This document shows positions 35,260-45,800 of a stretch of DNA of 64,000 nt, one piece after another. Numbering within the stretch: the first letter of the stretch is position 1; the number at the start of each line of letters is the position of its first letter. The translations under genes and the position numbers were made by a program. The notes beneath the pieces were generated by a model. That model did no database searches. It saw only the letters and a program-made list of their open reading frames with translations, and was not told the origin of the DNA. Origin of the DNA: Isoetes taiwanensis (taxonomy: Eukaryota > Streptophyta > Lycopodiopsida > Isoetales > Isoetaceae); the NCBI GenBank assembly GCA_021234155.1, contig JAJEKV010000775.1, forward strand, positions 1 through 64,000, given 5' to 3'.

Positions 35260-35861
35260 GGCATTGAAACATTCTTGCATAATAACATGTTTTCCTCATT
35301 TCTCACGCTTCCTCTGTCTTCTCTTTTTAAGGTCTCTTGCTCTGCTGTTCTCTTCTTTTTCCCCTTTGACTTGCTTGCATCCCCATCTCCCATGTTTAAC
35401 TATGAAGATGAAGAGAAAGGATTGATGCTTACTGATATCTTTGGCCTTGTGGGATGGCTTCAACAAGGTGGTCTCAATCTGAAAAAAGATGCTCTAAGTT
35501 TATCTAGTATATCCAACGGCAATAAGAAAGTGGCTTTGAAATCTTTCGTTTGCTCCAATTCGTTAACAAGGGAGCTTCCATTTCATTGCTTTGCAAGAAA
35601 TTTTGTAAAAGAATTTGAGAAGTTTTTCACTTAGTACTTATTAGGTTCACGATTTTGGCATGGCCGCATCAGTAAGTCTTGATTCATGGGATCATCCTCA
35701 CGGTACAAGCCGAGACCACCGACTCGATAGCAGAAGGCGGGATAGAATCTTTGGCCCAGGTTCTTCGCAGTGAATTTTCAAAATGTTCTCGTGGCAAAAG
35801 AAGTTAGTTGGGACGACCTACTTTTCGAACTAGTTTGGGGGGCGAGGGGGGACAAAGCTAA
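35260..35861. other. Right subterminal region of the nested element
   Basis: It includes a plus-strand open frame (35236-35634) with no recognised domain, then G-rich sequence leading to the right terminal repeat. It probably contains the promoter of the minus-strand gene. Confidence 0.25.
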
Positions 35862-35889
35862 TTGAGACGCTATTGCATGCTTTAACCCA

Positions 35890-37229
35890 CTTGTTTCTTC
35901 AATGTTGCTCCCATGTAGGTCCTGTTCTGTCATTTGCATGTTCTCTGTACGGTCTGCTTCAACTATTTCATTATTCTCAGCATCTAATACTGTATCTATT
36001 GGTTTTCTACAAGTTTCTTCAATTTGATCCCTGTTTGCTTCAGCCTTTTTCTTTTGCTGTCTATCTTTATAAATAACATTTTCATCAAACAATACATCTC
36101 TACTGACTATTATTGACTTTGAGCTTGGGACAAAAATTCTGAACCCTTTACTTTCTTCATCATATCCTACTAGATACCCGATTTTAGCTTTGTTATCCAG
36201 CTTTTTTCTCAACTCAGAGGGTATGTGTGCATATGTTAAGCATCCATACGCCTTAAACATGTCATAATCTAAGTTATTTGACCAGACAAGTTCAGGAATA
36301 TTACCTTGTATGCTTGAAGATGGCAGTCTATTTTGTATTGTCACAGCAGTCTTCAATGCTTCCTCCTATAGGTAGTTGGGCAGACCACTAGCCTTAATCA
36401 TTGATCTGACAGCATCCATCAAGGTCCTGTTTCTTCTTTCTACAGCACCATTCTGCTGAGGAGTGTACCTACAAGTCAATTGCCTTTTTATCCCATTAGC
36501 AATGCAAAAAAGTCTGAATTTTGAGGACAAGTATTTTCCTCCTCTATTTGATCGAATGCACTTCACCTTTTTTCCAATTTGTCTTTCCATTTCAGTCACA
36601 TAATGTTTAAAAGCATTCAATGCTTGTGATTTTCTTTCTAAGCAATAGCATTTGCATTTTCTTGAATAATCATCTATGAATGATATAAAATACCTTTTGT
36701 TTGATTTTCCTCTCACATTTAGTGGTCCACACAAGTCAGTGTGCACAAGTTCCAATATTTCTCCTACTCTATTCTTACTTCTTTTAAAAGGTAACCTGTT
36801 AAGTTTTTCCAATGCACATCCTTCACAAACTAATTTCCCTGGGTCAGCACTATGGCATTCAATCCAACCTTTCTTGGCTAAGCTCTTAATATTGTTAAAG
36901 TGAGTGTGAGCTAACCTGTTATGCCACAATTTGAAATCTGGAGTACACACAGTATTAATTTCATTGTAAACTGAATTTTCCAACTGAAAAAGGTTCCCAA
37001 CACGTTTTGCAATAAACTTCTTTTCATTTCCCATAAAGATGTTACATCCTTGAGAGTCAAAATTGACTCTATATCCAAGATCTACTAACTGACTAACAGA
37101 AATCAAATTTTTAATTATGCTAGGCACACATAATATATTTTCAATGTCAAGTACATTCCCTTCTAGGTCTGTTAACTGCAATAATTCTCTTCCTTCGATG
37201 GTTTGCAAAGCTCCATTTCCCACTTGCAC
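35890..37229 (-). pseudogene. Copia GAG-pre-integrase and integrase
   Basis: The 37229-36366 frame carries the pre-integrase region (ENILCVPSIIKNLISVSQL), the HHCC zinc site (LWHNRLAHTHF, then CEGCALEK), and the catalytic core with HTDLCGPL, FIDDYSRK and NGAVERRNRTLMDA, giving the D,D,E residues. A stop separates it from 36356-35890, which continues with PELVWSNNLDYD, KAYGCLTYAHIP, GYDEESKGFRIFVP and SRDVLFDENVIY, the usual C-terminal integrase region. The last codons of the open frame (35889 onward) belong to the nested element's terminal repeat. Confidence 0.8.
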
Positions 37230-37470
37230 ACTTCTTGTATGATTCTTGGAGACTTTCTTGAGTAGATCAGTACTTTGTACTACTGATCTTTCAGTTCCAC
37301 TATCAACTATAAGAGAATGAGAGGTTTTGTTAGCAATCTTATCATCAATTATGGCAAATGCATTGATTACCTCTTCCTCATCTTCAGTACACTCTTTGTC
37401 TTCTTGTTCATGCTCCTTAGCAATGAAAGTTCCAGCAGGTTTTCTTCCCCCTTTGCCTCTTGTATCTACC
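37230..37470 (-). pseudogene. Copia aspartic protease
   Basis: The minus strand shows LIVDSGTERSVV (about 37313-37278), the DSG-T active site of retroviral-type aspartic proteases, followed by the link into the pre-integrase region. Upstream to 37470 it is acidic and has a stop near 37473, so the frame is broken. Confidence 0.55.
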
Positions 37471-37472
37471 TT

Positions 37473-37903
37473 TTACCCTTTTCCTTTATAATCCTTTGGA
37501 GTTGGGCATTTAGCTGCCAAATGTCCCCTGCCTCCACAGTTGTAGCAGTTGAACTCCCTTTTCATTTTTGGACAATTATTCTTAACTTGCCCTTCCTCAT
37601 TGCAAGCAAGTGATTTTTCTGGTTGAGCCTTTCCCCTTTTTTCCAGCAAAAAGAATCTCAGTTCCCTCATCATCATTATTTCTAGCAACCTTCTTTTGTT
37701 CTATTTATGTTCTCAAAATGCTTTCTGCCTCATCTCTATCCTTGGCAACATTCCTTATAAACAGTCCCAATTGCTCATTTTCAATCACTGCTCTAGCAAT
37801 GGTAAGTACTTGGAACCTTTCTGATAAATCTACTCCAGCAGCAGCTAAATCAGCCACAATATTGTCGAATTTGTTAAAAAAATCTGACAGATCATCCTCA
37901 TCA
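37473..37903 (-). pseudogene. Copia gag C-terminal part with CCHC knuckle
   Basis: The 37688-37473 frame contains CYNCGGRGHLAAKCP, a perfect C-x2-C-x4-H-x4-C zinc knuckle. Upstream (37903-37690) a different frame reads DLSDFFNKFDNIVADLAAAG and AVIENEQLGLF, helical gag sequence. The gag is cut at 37903 by the Gypsy insertion and resumes at 45624. Confidence 0.7.
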
Positions 37904-38012
37904 TGTAATTATTGACCAACAAAGCATGTATTAAAATTATTTCATGAATACCAATGGTCAAGTATGATGGGATATCCAATTATCATGGGGATAACCGGCC
38001 AGGCCCGTCACA
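37904..38012 (+). repeat. Gypsy 5' LTR, internally deleted to 109 bp
   Basis: It starts TGTAA, like the 3' LTR, then jumps to sequence matching the last 105 bases of that LTR (TTATTGACCAAYAAAGCATG to GTCACA). About 2.6 kb is therefore missing from the 5' copy, with the junction at a short AA microhomology. Confidence 0.75.
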
Positions 38013-38014
38013 GT

Positions 38015-38030
38015 TGGTATCAGAGCCTAG
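38015..38030 (+). promoter_or_regulatory. Primer binding site (initiator Met tRNA type)
   Basis: TGGTATCAGAGCCTAG begins two bases after the 5' LTR end. TGGTATCAGAGC is complementary to the 3' end of plant initiator methionine tRNA, the common primer of chromoviruses and Copia. Confidence 0.8.
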
Positions 38031-38120
38031 GTTTGGTCATGGGCAATGCTTGGTATGGTTTAGGATTGTGAGATGTTTAACCATTGATATTCTTTGTCTT
38101 GGTTACAGATCATCATAGAG

Positions 38121-39250
38121 ATGGATTCTTTAGGAGGTGCTAGACAATCCAGTGGAGTTGGAGTTAGTGGAACTCCTGATGTAGCTGCAATTCTGCAAAC
38201 TATTCAGCAAGTGTTACAGCAGAATGCCTCTCAAGAAAAGACAAAATCTGACAAGGCAGTAGAGAAGGTTTTGAAGGATACCAAGAGAGAAGTTTTTACT
38301 GGGGAAAACGTCACAGGTGATGATGTTGATGCATGGTTGCGTGGTGTCGAGTTCTATTTTAATCTCATCCATGCTGAGGATTCCGTCAAGTCTGTATTGG
38401 CTCAAGCAAGGATTTGCTAGGGTATGGTGGGAGAATCATTTGCGTGATCTAAATAAGGTAGCGGGCCAGGCTACATGGGAAGAATTCAAGAGCGCATTTG
38501 AGGGACACTTTAGGGTAAAAGAATGCTAGGGTGTCCTACATTTGGCCAAATGTAGAGTAAGAGATGTATCACATTTCAAATACATAACCACCGCCTCCTA
38601 TAATTTCGAATGGGTAACGTGGCTAATCCCAATAATTCCATATCCCAACCAACTTTAATTAAAAAAGAAAACAATAATAGGTGCCTACATTATCCTACAT
38701 TATACGTAATGTAAGGGCATTTTTTTTAGACACCCTAGCATTCTTTTACCCTTTATGCCTCCAGGATACAAGGTTGATAAGATGAATGAATTTCTAGACT
38801 TAACGCAGAAGGGTACTGTGACCGAGTACAATGAGAAGTTTAGGACATTGCAATACCATTGTCCTTTTGATGACAAAGAGAAACTGTGTGCTAGATTTGT
38901 GAAAGGTCTTCATGTGGATATTAGAAGCAGTACGTCTGGTGTAGCTTATAAAGACCTAGAGGAGGTAGTTTGGATCGCTAAGCGTGAAGCTGATCTTGTT
39001 GAGAAGGTAAGGCTGGAGGCTCAAAGAAAAAGGCAGCACCTTCCACATGGCAGGCTGGAAACGTCATGAGTAAAGGTAGATCCTTTCATTGAGAAGTTAT
39101 GGTTGCACGGGCTATGAGTGCCCAAGGTGGTCAAAATCAGGGAGGTCGTTCCGCACTTGCGCCATTGACTGATGAAACTAGGGCGAACTGTATCAGTGAG
39201 AACTGATGTTTTAGATGTCGAGAGGTTGGGCATTATGGACGAGATTGCCC
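38121..39250 (+). pseudogene. Gypsy gag, interrupted by MITE
   Basis: Gag starts at MDSLGG and has the usual pre-retrotransposon-gag fold: REVFTGENVTGDDVDAWLRG, a frameshift at about 38410, WWENHLRD and WEEFKSAFEGHF. The MITE follows, then 38755-39069 (KVDKMNEFLDLTQKGTVTEY, LCARFVKGL). The zinc knuckle CFRCREVGHYGRDC lies at 39207-39248 in another frame. In intact relatives these form one ORF of 350-400 residues. At least two frameshifts plus the insertion have broken it. Confidence 0.75.
38513..38751. mobile_element. 239-bp MITE with perfect 23-bp TIRs and TTTA duplication
   Basis: The ends 38513-38535 and 38729-38751 are perfect inverted repeats (outer 20 bases GGGTAAAAGAATGCTAGGGT). TTTA lies on both sides (38509-38512 and 38752-38755). 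Removing the insert and one TTTA restores continuous gag sequence. It contains no ORF. It is a non-autonomous DNA transposon. The 4-bp TTTA duplication does not fit the usual TTA/TAA of Tourist-type elements exactly, so the superfamily is open. Confidence 0.9.
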
Positions 39251-39257
39251 AAGGACA

Positions 39258-40058
39258 ATGTGGGCAGATAGTACAGCCTCATCCGCTGGTCCTCAACGTG
39301 AAGGATGTCCAAATCAATGGTCTAGACAAAATAGTGCGTATGGACAAGGTCAAGGCAGAGGAATGCAGGGGAAAGGAAATAGAGGTGGTCATGGAGGGCC
39401 TTCTAATAGCAACAGAGGGGGGCGAGGAGAACTTACAGATAATAACAGGCCAATAGTTCCAGCAAATCCGACAGTTGAAGTTAGAGCTGCAAGGATCATG
39501 GATCCTCCTGAAGAAAGGATGCATGTGTATGCTGTCGTGGATCAAGGCAATGTGGACAATCAAGCTGTGGTTATCCGAGTGCCAGGAACTCATGTTTTGT
39601 TTCTTATTGATTGCGGTAGCACCCATTGTTTTATCTCTCCAAGCTTGGTTAAGAAATTAAATTTGAATATGATTAGTCGAGTTCCCAAATATGTGGAGTT
39701 CGCTGATGGAAACATTAAGACTTCTGATTTCATGATAGAAAATGTTAAGTTCAGAATAGGGAACTTGGAGTCTCAAACTAGTTTTGAAGTATTGAGCCTA
39801 GGAAAATATGATGCTATTTTGGGGATGTCATGGTTGAAACCATGTAAGGCTCGCATTGACTCCGAAAAGCAGCTAATTACTTGTCAAGATCCTAGTGGAC
39901 ATAATTATGTTTTGGAGGGAATGCCTTCATCAACTGTTGTATCACCTTTGTCCTGGAAAGGTTTTAAGAAACAGATTAAAAGGGGTTGCGTAGATATGGG
40001 ATGTGCTGTCTTAGTCTTAGCCACAACAAAAATTACAAGAACAAGTTATTGCCCCTGA
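39258..40058 (+). pseudogene. Gypsy protease
   Basis: The open frame runs from the Gly/Arg-rich gag tail through the aspartic protease. The active site is LIDCGSTHCFIS (the usual DSGATHSFI with Ser to Cys and Ala to Ser), then FADGNIKTSDF, and the C-terminal GKYDAILGMSWL motif. The frame ends at 40058, shortly before RT begins in another frame. In chromoviruses gag, protease and RT are normally one frame. Confidence 0.8.
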
Positions 40059-40104
40059 GATTCAGCAGGTATTAAATGAGTTTTCAGATGTATTTCTTAA
40101 AGAT

Positions 40105-40782
40105 TTGACAGAATTGCCTCCACATAGGATGGTAGACCATGAGATAGAACTTATTCCAGGGGCTGAGCCCACATCCAGGCCCCCATATAGATTTCATGCC
40201 TTAGAAATGGCCGAACTAAAGAAGCAATTGGCAGAGTTATTGGATCAAGGGTTTATACGCCCAAGTACTTCTCCTTTTGGTGCTCCAGTCCTGTTTGTCA
40301 AAAAGAAAGATGGTACATTGAGGCTTTGCATTGACTATCGAATGCTAAACCACATTACTGTCAAAAATAAATATGCATGGCGTCGTGTCGATAAGATATT
40401 TGACCAGTTAGGTGGAGCCAAGTACTTCACAAAAATAGATTTGCGGTCTGGATATCACCAAATAAGGATTAAGGATTCTGACATTCATAAGACTGCATTC
40501 CGGACAAGATATGGACACTACGAATTTGTGCTGATGCCCTTTGGCTTGATAAATGCTCCTGCTACATTTATGCAGTTGATGAATGATATATTTCAGCCTT
40601 TCCTGGATAAATTTATCCTAGTATTCTTTGATGATATTTTAATATATTCAAAGAACTTACAGGAGCATGTGGAACATGTAAGACAGACATTGGCAATCCT
40701 GAGACATGAGAAATTGTATGGAAAGATATCAAAGTGCAGTTTTGCTCAACGTAAATTGGTGTACCTCGGACATATTATTTAA
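40105..40782 (+). pseudogene. Gypsy reverse transcriptase
   Basis: A 225-codon frame with [82 protein letters not shown] and the catalytic [11 protein letters not shown] (usual FIDD or YVDD, so one substitution). It ends at a stop within GHII-x-ENG. Upstream a short piece ([14 protein letters not shown]) continues the normal RT N-terminus. Confidence 0.85.
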
Positions 40783-40848
40783 GAAAATGGGGTAGAACCT
40801 GATCCTTCAAAGATAGAGGCCGTCAGAGACTGGCCAGCCCCAAAGAAT

Positions 40849-41448
40849 GTGAAGGAGGTAAGATCATTTTTGGGATTAGCGGGGTATTATCGTAAATTTG
40901 TGCCAAAATTTGCCAAAGTTGCTGCTCCTCTCACATCTTTGTTGAGTAAGAAGAATGCTTTGGTTTGGACAGAAAGTTGCCAAGAAAGCTTTAAAAAATT
41001 GAAGGATGCATTGACTACAGCGCCAATTTTAAAGATTCCTAATATGAGTAAACCTTTCCATATAGTCACAGATGCATCAGGAAAAGCTATTGGTGGAAAC
41101 TTGTTGCAAGATGGCCGAGTTTGTGCTTATGAATCATGCAAGTTATCTCCGGCAGAGCAGAATTATCCAGCGTATGATTTGGAAATGCTAGCTATAATTC
41201 ATGCCTTGAGGGTATGGAGGCATTACTTGTTAGGTCAGCGTTTCTTTTTAAAGACCGATCATCAGAATTTAAGGTATTTTGTTAAGCAGCCACATTTAAA
41301 CAACCGACAGCGACGGTGGATGCAGCTACGGGAAGAGTATGACTTTGAGATTGAATATCAGCATGGAAAAGAGAATGTGATAGAAAATGATTTGTCTCGA
41401 AGGTCATTTCTAACCTCTATCAGTGTGCTTCAAGGTCAATGGATGTAG
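40849..41448 (+). pseudogene. Gypsy connection and RNase H
   Basis: This continues the RT after one stop in the same order: [35 protein letters not shown] (first RNase H Asp), [19 protein letters not shown] (Glu site), [12 protein letters not shown] and the end [14 protein letters not shown]. Key acids are present. The frame overlaps the integrase frame by a few bases (41439-41448) because of a frameshift. Confidence 0.85.
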
Positions 41449-42117
41449 ATATCCTTGATAAACTGAGAAAGGATCCATATTTTGCATCTGTAGTTGAGAA
41501 GCCTCAAGAATTTCCAGGGTACGCATTGACTAATGGAATGTTCTATTACAAGGGCCGCATGTGCATTCCTAACGACCAAGAACTTAGGATGAAACTGCTA
41601 TATGAAGACCATGATAGTCCTTTGGCAGGCCATCCAGGGATGCATAAGATATTAAGAAAAATTTGGCAGAATTTCCTTTGGCCTGGACAAAAGAAGATGG
41701 TGAAGGAATATGTGGCCAGATGCTTTTCTTGTCAGAAAGTGAAAGCATCACGATTTAAGGAACCAGGGGAATTACAACCCTTGGAAATTCCATCATCTAA
41801 GTGGAAATATTGGTATGGATTTTATTGTTGGGCTTCCTCATACTCGTTCAGGATATGATGCGATCTTTGTTGTAGTTGACAGGTTAACAAAGCAAGCACA
41901 CTTTATGCCAACAAGGACGATGGATACAGCTTTAGATATTTCTAAGTTGTTTGTGAAGGAAATTTTTAGATTGCACGGAATGCCACGAACTATTAGCTCT
42001 GACCGAGATTCAAAATTTATGGGTCAGTTTTGGCAGGGGTTGTTTCAAAACATTGGGACTAAGTTGAACACCAGTACATCCTATCATCCTCAGACAGACG
42101 GCCAGGGAGTTAACTGA
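41439..42117 (+). pseudogene. Gypsy integrase (zinc domain and catalytic core)
   Basis: The zinc-binding part has HDSPLAGHPGMHK (His/His) and CFSCQKVKAS (Cys/Cys). The core continues after a frameshift at about 41815 with MDFIVGLP, VVVDRLTKQAHF, ISSDRDSKFMGQFW and SYHPQTDGQ. Both Asp residues are present. The catalytic Glu that should follow DGQ is replaced (codon GGA) and a stop comes three codons later (42115-42117), so integrase is dead. Confidence 0.85.
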
Positions 42118-42840
42118 GCTCTAGAAGATATGTTGCGGATGTATGTGCCTAGTCAGCCAAGTGTTTGGAATTCGTATTTATATTTGGCTGAGTTTGCTTA
42201 CAACAACACTTACCAAAATTCCATCAAAATGAGCCCCTTTGAAGCAATGTATGGCAAGGAGTGACATTGCCCTCTTAATTGGAGAGATCCCAAGTGCAAT
42301 GTAGAGGTGGCTAATGAAGTAACTGAAGATATGGATGCTCGGTTACGGAAACTTCGACAGAATTTAGCTGTAGCACAAAATTGACAGAAACAATATGCAG
42401 ATAAACGACGCAAGCCACTTGAATTCCAAGAAGGCCAGTATGTGTTCTTGAGAATAAATCCTATGCAAAGTTCCTTGGCACTTAAGAGTGCAGGAAAATA
42501 GGCTCCCAGGTATGCAGGACCATATAAGATTCTAAAACGTATTAAAAGGGTGGCTTACAGGTTGGAATTACCTTCGCACTTAAAGATGCATAATGTCTTC
42601 CATGTGAGTAATTTGCGAAAGTATGTGTTTGACCCTTCCCATATGTTGGGGGATGATGATTTGGTAAGTAGAGAAGACTACTTATACCCTCGACCTGAAC
42701 GTAATCTACGAGAAGAGACCCGAAAATTACAGAGGCGAACGATACAGATTTTTAATTCAATGAGCAGGTTGTCTACTGGAAGATGCCACGTGGGAAGATG
42801 CAAACTGGATCTTGCGGGAATTCCCAAAACTTACCCATGA
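42118..42840 (+). pseudogene. Gypsy integrase C-terminus with degenerate chromodomain
   Basis: After the stop the sequence goes on with ALEDMLRMYVP, LAEFAYNNTYQNSIKMSPFE, KPLEFQEGQYVFLR and YAGPYKILKRI, and in the final 96-codon frame NVFHVSNLRKYVFDPSH, EDYLYPRPERNL, LQRRTIQ. That is the position and spacing of a chromodomain. Its aromatic cage residues are not clearly kept after a frameshift near 42750. Further stops occur at 42262, 42382 and 42500. Confidence 0.75.
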
Positions 42841-42859
42841 GGACATGGGTTGAATTTTC

Positions 42860-42870
42860 GTAGGGGAGAC
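42860..42870 (+). promoter_or_regulatory. Gypsy polypurine tract
   Basis: GTAGGGGAGAC directly precedes the TGTAACGAG start of the 3' LTR. This GGGGGAGAC-like tract is the usual plus-strand primer of chromoviruses. Confidence 0.75.
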
Positions 42871-45623
42871 TGTAACGAGCCTAAGGTCTAGCCGGGAAAA
42901 TCAAGTAAGGAACATTTATCTTTCATATTTCTTCTAAGCATTGAAGTTATTTTTCAGTATTATCACATATGTCAAAAAGCTAGTTAAATACAAACCTTAC
43001 GTATACATGGGTGCATGACATGACAAGGATTAGATGAAAATACTAAGCTGGATAATAGCAAGGTGCATAAATGCTGCTGCCATACGTTGCTTTGCATCAT
43101 TAAGAAAGACTAATAATTTACAATTAAGGAAGCATTTAAATATGAAATGGATACCTCATAAATGTAAATAGCCACGTCATGCAAGAAGCCAGCATTATGT
43201 TGTCACATGGGCATAGGGCCTAGCTTAGTATAAAAAGAGAGAAGGCAAATTCGTTGGCTAATTTTTAGGAGAAGGAGAAATCAGAGAAGGGAAATCAAAG
43301 AAAACCGAGAAGGCATATAAGATCGTAAGGCAGAAAGAAGGGATTATATTCAGGTGGGTGGTTTTGCCTTACACCAGGGGATGCTGGTTCTTACATTCAT
43401 GTGATTTTTCCTTAAAAACATGGAAAGGAAATTGGATTGATTGCTAGTTTCACTGGAATGCAGCATTCTAGCGTTTAAATTGATCTGGCTGATTATTGGA
43501 TTCATGGCAGTTTTTTATTGTAATCTAAATTTCTTAGGAAGAAGGATAAGGTAGTATAGAAAACTAGAAAGCTTGCTCTGTGAATTCAGTGGGTCGCAAT
43601 CAGTTATCTGGATCCATCTGCTTCTATGCATAGGCTAAATCCAATAATGAATCTCTGCTATCCAAAAGAGTTCCCAGCCCGAAAATTAGATTTTTGTTTG
43701 ATTTGATATGACCTGCTCTGGCATGCATAGCTTTAACTCTAGAGGTCTGCCGGATGGCCGTAAACCTACTCCGGGATGTGGTAAACCCGGTCACATGTCC
43801 GGGTTAACCACTGCTGCTCAGTTTCAAGCTCAAAAGACAACGATTTCTGCATATTTTTTCACTGGTCTTGCTTCATCCATGCTCAAATCTCTTGCTCTCT
43901 TGATAGAATGAGGTTTTTAGGGGCTCCCAAGGTGATTCCAATGGTGTTTAAACCGGATTGAACCGTTCAATAAATTGATTGCAAGCTCTATTCAAAGATC
44001 AACATGCTAAAACACAGTCCCAAGCTCAGTTCACCGCATGGTTATCCCAGCCAAAAAAAAAAATGGTTAACTCGGACAAAAGTGTGGTTAACTCGGACAT
44101 GACAGTGGTTGACCCCGACATGTGTCCGGGTTTACCATATCTTGGAGTAGATATACGGCGTTCCAGGTCTGCCAGGATGCCTTTGTCTCCATATTTCTCT
44201 TATTTTCTACAACCAGCTGACTATCTATACCTCCAGTTCTTAGTTCTTACCTGATGGGATGGGCATTCATGGTCCATATTAAAGCTCTGATTTGATCGGA
44301 TGGGCTGCAACTTCTCTTTGGGAGAGTAGCCGAAAAGCCACCGGCGCTTTGTCTTCGCCGCCAATGCACTATACCCTACAAATAAATAAAAAAACATATA
44401 AGGTTATCGCTTTTAAATAAAACTTAGTATTCCTATTATAATAATCGCTATTGTAGAATTGGTTAAGGGAACTTATTAAGACCTCTGGTGCTACCTTAGG
44501 TCTAGGGTTCAAATCTGAATAAGGTCATTTTGTCCCATAGCTTCTTTTGTTCTTGAAGATAGGACATTAATGGTGTTGTTTCTCTTCTTAGTTATGTGTT
44601 ATTTTTCCTTGCTAAATTGTTTGTATTGCACTAGGATTATTAAGTTGTTTCTTCGCTTTCTTGATATGTATTTGCCATGTTGTTGACGTCTAATGTGCTT
44701 GCATTGCCATGAAAATTACTTTGGATTGAATTCATAGTCCATGTAATATGCTCTTCTTTGATATAGTCCTCTGGGGGCCGAAGACTAGATGCCATGGTCT
44801 AAGTCTAATGGCTGATATATTGTCGCCAAAGTTGTTAGCACATATTCATGAAATATGGGGCGTTGATACCCAACATGGGTGCAACGTCAAGCTCATGGTT
44901 AAGTGGTCCTCCAATGCTGGACGCAGCGTGGAAGGGTGTGTACACACAAGGCTTACCCTGCCCCTATGCCACTGGCCCGATCAGCCGAGTTGGCCATCTC
45001 AGTACCCAGAGGAATATTGGTTGCACCTTATGATTGTCCTAGTTACTTGTCTTATTTTTAACATGGCGATGTGCATGATATCTTGAAGATTAGGTGCCAT
45101 GATAATATATTTGTAGACATGTGTTAACAAGTGTGATTACAGGGATAGGCGCATGATGGTAAGTCTTGATTGAATAACGTTTCGGACTATACATTGCATG
45201 TTGTATGTCTAGATATCTAGGAGATTACCAGCGCCTCAACCCCCACTTAGTCCTTGTAGCTAACCCCTTTTATTTCATGGTGTAAGCAGAGTTGAGGGAG
45301 CAACCTGAGTGTAGCAGAGCAGTTGAGCGACTGGATTAGTAGAGTCATGTTGATATCTAGAATTTCCTAGTGTGAGACTTCATGGATATTATATACCTAT
45401 GTTGTACATGTTACTCGAGTGTAGCCTTTGGGCCTATGATAAATATAAGTTTTATTTTTCCCTTTTAAAGGATAAAGAGTAAATTCGTTACCATATTTTT
45501 GGGCTTGATTGCATTGTCAATTATTGACCAATAAAGCATGTATTAAAATTATTTCATGAATACCAGTGGTCAAGTATGATGGGATATCTAGTTATCATGG
45601 GGATAACCGGCCAGGCCATCACA
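42871..45623 (+). repeat. Gypsy 3' LTR, about 2.75 kb
   Basis: It starts TGTAACGAGCC after the polypurine tract and ends ATCACA, matching the remnant 5' LTR over its last 105 bp. Features include possible TATA boxes (AGTATAAAAAG at about 43228), a small cluster of GTGGTTAACTCGGACA repeats (44065-44130) whose complement appears at 43795-43815, and polyadenylation-type AT sequence. It has no ORF with a domain. The long LTR suits some chromovirus lineages. Confidence 0.75.
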
Positions 45624-45800
45624 ACTCCAATCAATGTTGTCCAACTTCTTTAACACTGCCATCAAGAACAAGACTGCAGAATCTTTTTGGATAATTTGCT
45701 TTGCATGCCCAGAACACAATTTTGTTGTCTCCTCAGTGTTGGATAACCTGGACTCTAGATCCAGAGTTTATATTACCATGATGAGTACAAGAATCTAGCA
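45624..45800 (-). pseudogene. Copia gag N-terminal piece
   Basis: The minus strand reads LKKLDNIDWS at the border and, upstream, an NTEETTKLCSGHAKQIIQK-like stretch, in frame with the gag at 37903 once the Gypsy element is removed. Beyond 45800 the match is lost and no Copia 5' LTR could be found. Confidence 0.5.

Larger units (their letters stand above)
25085..35889. mobile_element. 10.8-kb TIR-like element nested in Copia
   Basis: The block separating Copia integrase from RT is bounded by imperfect inverted ends. The left (25085-25112, TGGGTCAAAGCA then TAGTGTCTCAA) and right (35862-35889, whose complement is TGGGTTAAAGCA then AGCGTCTCAA) match apart from two mismatches and two small gaps. 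Inside, a minus-strand transposase-like gene (32433-35256) faces a plus-strand FCP1-phosphatase-like gene (to 29512), with satellite-like repeats between. I found no convincing target-site duplication, so the exact ends are uncertain. A two-gene DNA transposon is the simplest reading. Confidence 0.5.
37904..45623 (+). mobile_element. Chromodomain Ty3/Gypsy (chromovirus) retrotransposon inside Copia gag
   Basis: The element has a truncated 5' LTR, initiator-Met tRNA primer site, gag with a zinc knuckle, protease, RT, RNase H, integrase with a degenerate chromodomain, polypurine tract and a full 2.75-kb 3' LTR, all on the plus strand in Gypsy order. The chromodomain-like end and TGGTATCAGAGC primer site place it among chromoviruses. 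A 239-bp MITE interrupts gag, and stops in gag, RT and integrase make it inactive. A clean 5-bp target duplication is not visible; the Copia gag frame is restored if one shared base is removed. Confidence 0.85.
22387..45800 (-). mobile_element. Ty1/Copia retrotransposon split by two nested insertions
   Basis: On the minus strand the parts run in normal Copia order: gag N-terminal (45730-45624), gag continued (37903-37690), CCHC (37688-37473), protease (about 37400-37230), integrase (37229-35890), RT/RNase H (25099-23384), polypurine tract and 3' LTR (23085-22387). Two blocks interrupt it: a Gypsy element (37904-45623) and a TIR-like element (25085-35889). Gag joins in frame across the Gypsy insertion (reading IDWSDEDDLS with one shared base removed). 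The 5' LTR is not recognisable at the right end, so the upper limit is approximate. Confidence 0.75.

Noticed and set aside
25070-35900. A 9-bp target duplication (CTTGTTTYT) around the nested TIR-like element
   Set aside because: The left copy is separated from the terminal repeat by six bases and joining there does not restore the Copia frame, so I do not claim it.
37890-45630. A 5-bp target duplication for the Gypsy element
   Set aside because: The flanks (CATCA on the left, ACTCC on the right) do not match; only one base can be shared when the gag frame is restored.
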